Shown here piece by piece: positions 54,820 through 64,000 of a stretch of 64,000 bases of DNA. The notes beneath the pieces are model-generated. The model worked only from the letters and a program-made list of their open reading frames with translations, was not told the origin of the DNA and ran no database searches. Positions within the stretch are counted from its first letter, which is position 1. Each line of letters opens with the position of its first letter. Position numbers and translations under genes: made by a program. Source of the stretch: Megachile rotundata (taxonomy: Eukaryota; Arthropoda; Insecta; Hymenoptera; Megachilidae); contig NC_134995.1 of the NCBI RefSeq assembly GCF_050947335.1, positions 7,106,501 to 7,170,500 of the forward strand. The letters are read 5' to 3'.

Positions 54820-55870
54820 TATAAGATTTTAGTCACACATTCATAAATCATATAATTTTGTATTATAATTAAATATTGTATATAACTATTTATTATTGTA
54901 ATTACAAAATATATAATTATTAATAATAATCATGATCAATTATTTATGTTATAATTCTCCTTATAATCTGAAGGAACAATTAATATGCAATATAAGAAGA
55001 TTTTAGTTACACATTTATAAATCATATAATTTTGTATTAGAATTATATATTGTATGTAACTATCCATTATTGTAATTACAAAATATATAATTATTAATAA
55101 TAATCATGATCAATTATTTATGTTATAATTCTCTTTATAATCTGAAGGAACAATTAATATGCAATATAAGAAGATTTTAGTTACACATTTATAAATCATA
55201 TAATTTTGTATTATAATTAAATATTGTATGTAACTATCCATTATTGTAATTACAAAATATATAATTATTAATAATAATCATGATCAATTATTTATGTTAT
55301 AATTCTCCTTATAAGCTGAAGGAACAATTAATATGCAATATAAGAAGATTTTAGTTACATATTTATAAATCATATAATTTTGTATTATAATTAAATATTG
55401 TATACAACTATCCATTATTGCAGTTACAAAATACATAATTATTAATAATAACCATGATCAATTATTAATTTTACAATAATTCTTCTTATAAATTGAATAA
55501 TCAATTAATATGCAATATAAGAAGGTTTTAGTTACACATTTATAAATCATATAATTTTGTATTATAATTAAATATTGTATACAACTATCCATTATTGCAG
55601 TTACAAAATACATAATTATTAATAATAACCATGCTCAATTATTAATTTTACAATAATTCTTCCCATAAAATGAATAATCAAGTAATATGCAATATAAGAA
55701 GATTTTAGTTACACATTTATAAGTCATATAATTTTGTATTATAGTCAAATATTGTATACAACTATCCATTATTGCAGTTACAAAACATATAGTTATTAAT
55801 AATAATCATGATCAATCACTGATGTTATAATTCTCCTTATTAATATGCAATGTAAAAAGATTTTAATACC
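54820..55870 (+). repeat. AT-rich tandem repeat of about 175 bp, six copies
   Basis: AGATTTTAG (or a close form) at 54824, 54999, 55172, 55346, 55523, 55700 and 55859: spacing 175, 173, 174, 177, 177, 159. Units share AAATCATATAATTTTGTATT, AACTATCCATTATTG and AATAATCATGATCAATTA. Copies fall in two groups: the first three carry TGAAGGAACAATTAATATGC, the later ones ATTGCAGTTACAAAATACAT. Confidence 0.95.
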
Positions 55871-56564
55871 ATACGTTAAATAAGTAATCGAGCGTGAAGT
55901 CAAAAAGGTGACAGAACTGTTTGGTCGTTTCAGTACGCTTCAGAACACCATAATCGCTCTTATCCGTGCAGTTAGTTAACGCTGGAGGTATCTCGCGATT
56001 TTATGGAATAAAATGGAGAATTATACGGTGTCCAGCGGTGAAAAAATATCCGGACGTTTAATTACACCGTTTGCCGGCTCTGCCGGATATTCGTGGACGT
56101 GTATCGATCGAATGCTTCAAGCTGGGCGATAATGAGCACCGTGCTATACCCCGCTGAAAGAACGCTTTGACCATCGTTCCTAGGAGAAATTAGCGCCACT
56201 AATTAGCGATGACGAACGATCACGGCGATGTCCGTTTTGTAGCAATAGATACGAACATGTTTCGAGAGCGCGTGAGTGCGGCTTAAAAAAGCGTGAAGTT
56301 TTGGAATATGTGTTGGGTATTTTTCTGTAGTTTAATGATTTGGGGAACTTTCTTTTGAAAATTTGGATATTTGGGAAATTTTTGAAGATGTTCAAAATTT
56401 GAAGATTTTTAAGTTTATTTATTGATTTTAATTATTGATAGATTTTATACGATTTCAAGAGTGATAAATTGGTGATTTGGTAATTTGTTAATTTGTTAAT
56501 TTGATAATTTGACAATTTCTGAATTTTGCTATATGTCAATTTGATATTTTAATAGTTTGACACT
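55871..56564. other. Unique sequence
   Basis: 55880-56290 is GC-richer and unique, with no long frame. 56290-56560 is T-rich and ends in loose AATTTGATAATTTGAC octamer-like text. Confidence 0.5.
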
Positions 56565-57170
56565 TCCATAGTATGATAACATGATGGTGTGTTAGCATAA
56601 TAGTATGATAGTATGATAGAATGATGGAATGATTTAATGATGGAATGATAGTATGGTAGTATGATGGTATGACAGTATGAAAGCATGAGAGTATGATGGT
56701 ATGACAGTATGAAAGCATGAGAGTATGATGGTATGACAGTATGATAGCATGATATCATGATAGCATGATAGCATAATAGCATTATAGTATGATGATATGA
56801 TAGTATGATAGTATGATAGTATGATAGTATGATAGTATGATAGTATGATAGTATGATAGTATGATAGTATGATAGTATGATAGTATGATAGTATGATAGT
56901 ATGATAGTATGATAGTATGACAGTATGATAGTATGATAGTATGATAGTATGATAGTATGATAGTATGATAGTATGATACTATGATATTATGATAGTATGG
57001 TAGTGTGATAGCATGATAGCATGAAAGTATGATAACATGATAGCGTGATAGCGTGATGGTATGATAGCATCATAGCATGCCAGCATGATAGTATGATAGT
57101 ATGGCGGTATGATGTTATGATAGTATGATAGCATGATAGTATCATTATGGTATGATAATTTGACACTTTT
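56565..57170. repeat. ATAGTATG octamer array
   Basis: 8-bp unit ATAGTATG, near perfect at 56780-56990 (about 26 copies). Flanks carry variants (ATAGCATG, ACAGTATG, ATGGTATG). A 48-bp block with GTATGAAAGCATGAGAGTAT recurs (56676, 56708). Minus-strand frames are H-T-I-I-L-S-Y-Y artefacts. Confidence 0.96.
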
Positions 57171-57900
57171 ACAACGTGACAATTTGTCAATTTAACTCTT
57201 AGATAATTTGTTCGTTTAATATTTTGACAATTTGACAATTTTAAATTTTGACATCATAAAAATCACTAAATTTCTGAATTCAAAGATCTCTAATATTACC
57301 AAAAAAAATTGATAACTCAATTTATAAAGCATAAAATCCAAAGTTTACAAAGAACATCCACCTCGTCCCCAAAGGAGGATATCGAACGTAAGCCGGTATA
57401 AAATCGATACCCACCGCAATGTATCAGTAATTAATGATAGGAAAATCAGATTAAGAAGTGGCTGCTCGTCACCTGGGATAATTAGTTCCGAAAGAATTAT
57501 CCCTAGGAATTTCTCCCTCTTTCTCCAATTTTTTCCTTCGCTTTTTTTATAGCATCTCGCAGAGTCGTTGGAACGAAAAACGAGCCACGTTAATGGGTCG
57601 ATTTAATTCGATCACGGTTTAATTATTCAATCACGGGGAACGTCCCGTAGCGGAAAATGCGAAAGGGATCGACGCCGAAATCCTGTGTTTAAGCCAGTTC
57701 TCTCTGGGACTCTCTTCTTGAAACGGGAAGACATCATAAATATGATAATCATCGGGTTTAGACGTCGCGTGTTCGGCATGCCGATCAGGTTTCCATCGAT
57801 CCGTTCTTCCTTACCAGCTGTATGTGCTTTGAATGTTGGCGATATAGATTAAGCGTGGGAGCTTGTATCGTTTGACGTCTTAATATTTGTAAGTGGAAGC
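57171..57900. other. Unique sequence
   Basis: Loose TTTGACAATTTG octamer text to 57250, then unique sequence, GC-richer at 57360-57860. No frame of note and no RNA gene seen. Confidence 0.45.
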
Positions 57901-58399
57901 TTTTGGAATGGGGAATCTAGGAAATTGGGAAATTATAAGGTGAGAAATTAAGAAATTATAAGACGGGAATTTAGGAAATTATAAGGAGGAAATTAGGAAA
58001 TTATAAGAAGAGAAATTAGGTAATTATAAGGCGGGAATTTAGGAAATTATAAGGGGGAAATTAGGAAATTATAAGATGAGAAATTAGGAAATTATAAGGT
58101 GGGAAATTAGGAAATTATAAGGGGGAATTAGGAAATTATAACATGTGAAATTTGAAAATTAAAAAGTGAGAAATAAGAAAATTAAAAACATAGGAATTTT
58201 AGAATTAAAGAAACTCGTAAATTACGAAATTGTAGGGTGGGAAATTAGGAAATTATAAGATGGGAAATTAGAAAACTATTAATATAGAAATTTTAGAACC
58301 GAAAAAACTATGTTAAAAAATCAGAAACTAGAAAATTACAAACCTAAGAAACTGAGAAATACGAACTAAAAAATTTGAAAGTCGAAAACTAAAAATTAC
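57901..58399. repeat. GGAAATTATAAGGTGGGAAATTA repeat
   Basis: Unit of about 22-24 bp (GGGAAATTAGGAAATTATAA plus GG/GT), about 14 copies at 57920-58140 and again at 58228-58290, decaying into A-rich text. Confidence 0.9.
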
Positions 58400-58690
58400 T
58401 AAATCTAAAATTCCCTACTCTCTAAATTCTTAGCTCTCTAAATTCCCAACTATCTAAATTCCCAGCTCTCTAAATTCTCAACTCTCTAAATTCCCAACTC
58501 TCTAAATTCCCAGCTCTCTAAATTCCCAACTCTCTAAATTCCCAACTCTCTAAATTCCCAACTCTCTAAATTCCCAACTCTCTAAATTCCCAACTCTCTA
58601 AATTCCCAACTCTAAATTCCCAACTCTCTAAATTCCCTACTCTCTAAATTCCCAACTATCTAAATTCCCAACTCTCTAAAAAACTGAGAA
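58400..58690. repeat. 16-bp array (AACTCTCTAAATTCCC)
   Basis: About 17 copies, with AGCTCTCT and AACTATCT variants and one shortened unit at about 58605. C-rich on the plus strand; half of each unit is the AAATTCCC octamer. Confidence 0.94.
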
Positions 58691-59569
58691 ATATAAATTA
58701 AAAAATTTGAAAATGGAAGAACCAGAAATCACTAAATCCTCAATTACTGCTATTAAAAAACTACTAAATCTATGCAACGAAATATCCGCAAATTCCTATC
58801 TTTGCAAATTTATAGACTTCATAGAACCCTGCAATCGATAAATATATCCGAGATACGTGTAAAAGAATTTCCGAAGAAGAATAGCGGTGTAAATAAAAAA
58901 CGAGTGGATTTATTATTTTATCACGGGCTGCAGAAGAATCAGAGATAACGAAACAACAGCATAAGTCCTCCATACACTCCAGACGACAGGTCAACAATCA
59001 AATTCGTTCAACAATGGACGATTGTACGCACGTGTACATGGTGTATCGTTGAGTATCGATAATCTGACACGCGATAGAAAGAGAGCGTACGAGAGAGAGA
59101 GAGAGAATTTTTGCTGGAGAATCAACGCTTTAATTCCATCAATTCGACGACGCGTTGTTAATTGGCTATTCAGTTTCCGGCCGTGTTCACGGCGCCCCGT
59201 CCACCGGAAATGTAATTATTATTTCTCACGATATCGGAAGTAAACCGGTTAGTTAGCCAGGGCCGGCGTCGATGAGCGACGACGCATGAAAAACTGCCGG
59301 AAAATTGAGTTTCCAGCGGCGACGCGATCGCGAACGAAGAAAATAAAGTTCTCGTCGGATCGTCGATATAACGGAGATGTACGTTGCGTGATTAAAAAAA
59401 TTTTTTTTCATCCCCCTTTTTACGCGCGGCCCGAACGCACTGTTTGAAGTTTAATTACAACCCTGTAGCGTACGACGGCTTTGATCATGAAACGGAGACG
59501 AACAGAGATTACTATGACGATTCTATTGCACCTTCGTTTGCCGTATGTCACATCATTTTTAATGGAACA
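58691..59569. other. Unique sequence with CpG-rich block
   Basis: 58990-59400 is GC-richer with a GAGAGAGAGAGAGAG run at 59091-59106. A plus-strand frame at 59444-59641 begins with TTG and runs into the next repeat; a minus-strand frame at 58770-58997 is unrecognised. Confidence 0.45.
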
Positions 59570-60560
59570 TATTTTGATTTCATTTGGGGAATTCAATTTG
59601 GGGTACTAGGAGGTTTAATTGTTAGGGATTTAACGCGTTAGTGTTGAATTTTGGAAATGTTGAGTTTCATGGGGAATTTTGGAATTTTTTTGATTGGTAA
59701 ATTCTTTTTCAATCGAACACAGTTTTACTTCATCTAGGGAATTTAATTTGGGGTACTAAGAGATTTAGTCGCTAGGAATTTATCGCGTTAGTGTCAAGTT
59801 CTGAGAATATTGAGTTTCATAGTAAATTGTGGAAATTACTTATTAAACTCTTTTTTACTCTAGCAAACTTTTACTCTATCTAGGGAATTTAATTTGGATC
59901 ACTAGGGGATTCAATCGCTAAGGATTTAACGCGTCAGTGTCGAAATTGAAGAATGTTGGGTTTCATGGTAAATTTTGGAAATTTCTCTGATTCTTAAATT
60001 TGTTTTCATTGAGCACATTTTTGGTTTGTCTAGAGAATTTAATAACGCGTTAGTGATAAATTTTGAGAATGTTGGGCTTCATGGTAAAATTTTGAAATTT
60101 CTTTGATTGGTAAATTCTTTTTTTATCGAGCATGCTCTTGTTTCATCTAGGGAATTTAATTTGAGGGACTAAGAGATTTAATCACTAGAGATGTAACGCG
60201 TTAGCGATAAATTTTAAGATTGTTGGGTTTCATAGTAAATTTTGAAATTTCTTTGATTGTTAATTTTTTTTTCATTGACCACATTTGTACTTCATCTAGG
60301 GAACTTAATTTGGGGAACTAGAAGGTTTAACCACTAGGGATTTAACGCGTCGAATTTTGATAATGTCGAATTTCGTGGTTAATTTTGGAAATTTCTTTGA
60401 TTGTTAAATTCCTTCTTAAGCGAGCACATTTTTGTTTTATCTAGGGAATTTAATTTGGGGAATTCGGCGGTTTAACTGTTGGCAATTTTATACATTGGTA
60501 TCGAATTTTAAGAATGTTGAGTTTTATGATGAATTTTGAAATTTCTCTGATTGTTAATTT
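59570..60560 (+). repeat. Tandem repeat of about 148 bp, seven copies
   Basis: The AGGGAATTTAATTTGG-type anchor lies at about 59586, 59736, 59882, 60032, 60149, 60298 and 60443. Spacing is 145-150 bp except for one shortened unit of 117. Units share GATTTAACGCGTTAGTG and GAATGTTGAGTTTCATGGT. The CpG-containing ACGCGT is kept in most copies. Confidence 0.95.
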
Positions 60561-61864
60561 TTTTATATAATGTATTAGGTTCACATTATAAGAAAATCAA
60601 GTTTTACCGTGAATGTTTAATATTAATTTAATGATAATTGTCTTGTTTCGGTTAGGTACAATTTAATTTTATTTAGAAAGTTTAGAAAATATAATTGTTG
60701 AAAATTTATTGTATTTAATCAAATATAATAAAATTATAAAAAAAGTGATAATTAAATTGATGATAGTAAACGATAAAAAATTTGTCAATTGATACTAACA
60801 TTTTTTGTATTGCTATTAATTAGATAATTAATTATTAATTAATTAAATTATTAATTTTGAATTTCTAATTCTTTTTTAATTTTTTACCTTCAAATTCAAT
60901 AAATTTGTGTCCTTAATTATTAACTTCTTTCAAATTATTAAGTTTTCTAAAAATTTTGTAAAAATGTTCCACAGCTTTCCAACTTGAAACGAGTAAAATA
61001 CCAACAGGTGACTATATATCAAGAGAAACAACTTTATATGTAATAAATGCTGTGATCAATGTACTTCGAAATAATCAGTGGTTTGAAAGGATTAATTTAA
61101 ACATACTTTACACCGATAACCTTCCACATTAACTACACAATTTATGTAGTTTCGTAACAAGTTAACTCAGCACCAACGTAACTGCAAGCACACATTTGGT
61201 TACATAAATTCTACGTTCCGCTAACTTCCTCCTTCGGGAACGAATAAATCTCACCCGTCTGGTTACGTAACGTTATTTCATTAATATTGAACCAGTTCCC
61301 CGTATTTTCCCATAAAAAGAAAAAAAAAATACAGGAAAGAATTTAGAAAGAAAGTACCTTAATTATTCTGTACAATATGGTCATGATATATCGATTTTAG
61401 GCTTAAAGTTTCAGGAAAATGACGTTGCATAAATGCAAATTTTAGAAGAATGTATATGGGCTGTTATAATAAATTTTGTTATTATATAGGTTGATTATTA
61501 TGTACATTTAATTATAATTTTAATGGAATATTATATCAATTTTGTAATAATATAAGTTGGTTATTGTGCAAATTTTACAACGTTATAAATGGGCTGTTAT
61601 ATAAATTTTGTTAGAATATAAATTATTACCTATATAAATTTTCGATAATAATGTTACAATAAATTTTGTAATTATGTAAGTTTATATTAATTTCATAATA
61701 ATGTAAATTGACTGGTTTTTCGTTGAAATAATATTAATAACAAAATAAATAAAACGTAAAAGTTGGAAAATATTTGAGAATTTGTAATTTTGGTAAATTT
61801 AGGGAAAATTATTAATTTATAACCTCAGTTAATTTAGGCATTTTTTTGCATTTGAAATAATAGG
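60561..61864. other. AT-rich unique sequence
   Basis: 60560-60960 is very AT-rich (ATTAATTAATTAAATTATTA near 60828). 61440-61720 has loose units of TATAAATTTTGTTAGAATATA type. 61100-61300 is more complex. No gene is supported. Confidence 0.5.
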
Positions 61865-62815
61865 AAAATTTGAGAATTCACAATCCTGATAAATCTATGA
61901 ATTTGAAAATTTAAATTTACAGACAAATTTACAAATTTGTAACCTTAACAAATTTAATCATTTCAATATTTTAAATCACCAGAAAATTTTCAAATTTACA
62001 ACCCTGGTAAATCTACGAATTTAAAAATTTAAATTTACACAAAAATTTACAAATTTGTAACCTTAACAAATTTAATCATTTCAATATTTTAAGTCACAAG
62101 AAAATTTGCAAATTTACAACCCTGGTAAATCTATGGATTTAGAAATTAAAATTTACAGAAAATTTTACAAATTTATAACCTTAACAAATTTAATCATTTC
62201 AATATTATAAATCACAAGAAAATTTTCAAATTCACAACCCTGGTAAATCTACGAATTTAAAAATTTAAATTTACACAAAAATTTACAAATTTGTAACCTT
62301 AACAAATTTAATCATTTCAATATTTTAAGTCACAAGAAAATTTGCAAATTTACAACCCTGGTAAATCTATGGATTTAGAAATTAAAATTTACAGAAAATT
62401 TTACAAATTTGTAACCTTAACAAATTTAATCATTTCAATATTTTAAGTCACAAGAAAATTTGCAAATTTACAACCCTGGTAAATCTATGGATTTAGAAAT
62501 TAAAATTTACAGAAAATTTTACAAATTTGTAACCTTAACAAATTTAATCATTTCAATATTATAAATCACAAGAAAATTTGCAAATTTACAACCCTGGTAA
62601 ATCTATGGATTTAGAAATTAAAATTAACAGAAAATTTTACAAATTTATAACCTTAACAAATTTAATCATTTCAATATTATAAATCACAAAAAAATTTTCA
62701 AATTCACAACCCTGGTAAATCTACGAATTTAAAAATTTAAATTTACACAAAAATTTACAAATTTATAACCTTAACAAATTTCAATATTATAAATTACAAG
62801 AAAATTTGCAAATGC
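61865..62815 (+). repeat. Exact 118-bp tandem repeat, eight copies
   Basis: The anchor ACCCTGGTAAATCT is at 62001, 62119, 62237, 62355, 62473, 62591 and 62709, and as ATCCTGATAAATCT at 61883: every step is exactly 118 bp. Two unit types, X (CTATGGATTTAGAAATTAAA) and Y (CTACGAATTTAAAAATTTAA), run Y X Y X X X Y from 62001. The first copy is the most diverged; the last unit is shortened after 62780. Confidence 0.97.
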
Positions 62816-63540
62816 ATTCCTGATATCCAGGGATGAGTACATAAAATCCCAGGAAAATCAAGTAATTAACAAACCTGATTATTGGAGAACGTAGAACCGC
62901 AAAATTTGCAAGAGTAGAACAGAAAATCTGCAATCTAATTAAACGAAGGTTGAAATTAACACGAACATCAAAGGGTTAATCATCGAGTTATTACTTCCGA
63001 TATGAACCGGCCGTCTCTTTCCCTGTTTCTCTCTTTCTCTGTTGAGCCTCTTCAGCGATATGACGATACGCGGTATCGTGAATTCGTCCGAGGTCTGACC
63101 CTTTAAGCCAGACAGGCTTTTCTATGGCCTCCACCTGCAAAGCTGTATTGTACCAGTCCCTCCTCGCTCTCTCGCCCCTTGCAAAAGAGTTTTTTGCCTC
63201 GTGCTCGCACTCACACGATTACTCTTCTCGATAGGAGCACACACGCGTGCGTGCACACACGTGCACACGGTGTAGTATCCCATATCGTTCATACCGAGCT
63301 GCCTCCCCACCGAGGAGAGCTTTCAAAGCTCGCGCCTCTCGGCCAGACTGTCATTTCGATCTCGAAAGAGCCGCAGCGGTTCTCAGCGAGCTGAAGCAGC
63401 CGTGAGGGGGAAAAAAATACGCTCCAGACACGCTTCCGGTAACGCTCGACGGTGACTGCGTCGCGGGACGCGTATCCGCGAGATCCTCGTCGAGATTGTT
63501 GGCGGTCGGCTGCATCCTGAATGTTTCAAAAGTTTCCGAA
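62816..63540. other. GC-rich promoter-like block
   Basis: 62816-62990 is AT-rich unique. 63000-63540 is GC-richer with pyrimidine-rich CTGTTTCTCTCTTTCTCTG at 63025-63043, an alternating CA/CG/TG tract and CpG-rich sequence to 63500. Frames are open on both strands (63122-63310 -, 63179-63394 +, 63351-63554 -) without a recognisable product. It is the most promoter-like block by composition, but no TATA box or strong initiator is evident. Confidence 0.4.
63237..63268. other. Alternating purine-pyrimidine tract (Z-DNA candidate)
   Basis: GCACACACGCGTGCGTGCAC followed by ACACGTGCACAC: 32 bp of almost strict R-Y alternation rich in CG and CA/TG steps, the classical composition for Z-DNA. It sits within the GC-rich block. 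Confidence 0.55.
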
Positions 63541-64000
63541 TTTCGGGATTTCAACAGTTGGCGGTTTGGTCATTTGGGACGGGGGTTGAGGAATTTCAGA
63601 GGGTTTAGAAATTGGGCAGTTTAGGTTTAGGGAATTTGGGTGTAGGATTTGGAGATGTATGAAGTTACAGGTTTAGAGATTTGAAAAGTTTCATTATTTC
63701 GGGAGTTCAATATTTGGCAGTTTGAGGGGTTGGTAGTTTTGGTGATTTAAGAGAGTTTAGAAATTAGGGATTTTGGGATTTTTGGATTTTGAGATTTTGA
63801 AATTTGGGAATTTGGAAATTTGGAAATTTAGGAATATGGGAATATGGGAATTTGGGAATTTTGGGAATCTTGAGAATTTTGGGAATTTTGGGAATTTTGG
63901 GAATTTTGGGAATTTTGGGAATTTTGGGAATTTTTGAATTTGGAAATTTAGGAATATGGGAATTATAGAAATTTGGGAATTTGGGAATTTTGGGAATTTT
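63541..64000. repeat. GGGAATTT/GGGAATTTT array running off the window
   Basis: 63541-63780 is loose (GGGATTT, GAGATTT). 63790-64000 is regular: GGAAATTT and GGAATATG octamers, then a clean GGGAATTTT nonamer run at 63852-63930. The array continues past the window end. Confidence 0.93.

Noticed and set aside
1..64000. tRNA or rRNA genes
   Set aside because: I looked for B-box (GGTTCGANNCC) and conserved rRNA words on both strands and found no convincing match.

Overview
This window looks like AT-rich animal DNA, most likely an insect and plausibly a hymenopteran such as a bee. The reasons are a very AT-rich background, short isolated GC-richer blocks that keep many CpG dinucleotides, insect-like core-promoter and splice signals, and an extreme load of micro- and minisatellites. 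The species and even the order are inference; nothing here names them. No open reading frame in the window has a protein domain I can recognise, and I see no tRNA, rRNA, CRISPR array, bacterial operon or intact autonomous transposon. It reads as a gene-poor intergenic or long-intron region.

By eye, roughly half of the sequence is tandem repeat. Three classes alternate. (1) Octamer-based arrays: words such as AAATTCCC/GGGAATTT, GGGGATTT, AAATTTAG, AATAGTGG, TAGTATAG/TACTATAC and ATAGTATG, all with an 8-bp period and with longer versions at 16, 32, 40, 80 and 160 bp. They occupy 1-660, 1501-2745, 4440-5870, 8530-9200, 15430-16820, 17640-18215, 31560-32640, 33720-35240, 36241-37250, 44160-46450, 47250-48060, 48933-50665, 56565-57170, 58400-58690 and 63541-64000. 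(2) Nonamer arrays (GTTAAAATT, GGGAATTTT and a 27-bp form) at 13960-14480, 20505-20572, 37345-38015, 38880-39575 and 48716-48925. (3) Longer minisatellites: about 310 bp (6250-7370), 95 bp (27850-28330), 180 bp (29870-30640), 94 bp (51290-52880), 175 bp (54820-55870), 148 bp (59570-60560) and exactly 118 bp (61865-62815).

Between the arrays lie GC-richer unique blocks of 0.3-0.8 kb (for example 5900-6250, 12150-12900, 22600-23180, 25950-26620, 32650-33430, 35480-36130, 43441-44040, 46500-47200, 58990-59400, 63000-63540). Some carry TATA-like, donor-like or acceptor-like signals and may be promoters, untranslated exons or conserved non-coding elements. A handful of short open frames could be exons: 8126-8434 (-), 21682-22017 (-), 38366-38576 (-, with a good splice acceptor), 42508-42700 (+, TATA box, ATG and splice donor), 46664-46891 (+), 54325-54801 (-). 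All are tentative.

The most notable structures are: the shared 8-bp register across sequence-unrelated arrays; a 97-monomer 16-bp array with no visible indel; a 40/80/160-bp higher-order repeat; inverted nonamer arrays flanking a candidate exon; two clusters of YY1/Pho-like sites; a dispersed repeat family with the core GATGTCAACC plus TGGCGCGTG that seems to form inverted ends of a 1.2-kb element; a 1.05-kb duplication (23960-25009 and 39653-40702, about 97% identical); and a non-repetitive 150-bp island shared by two arrays 33 kb apart.
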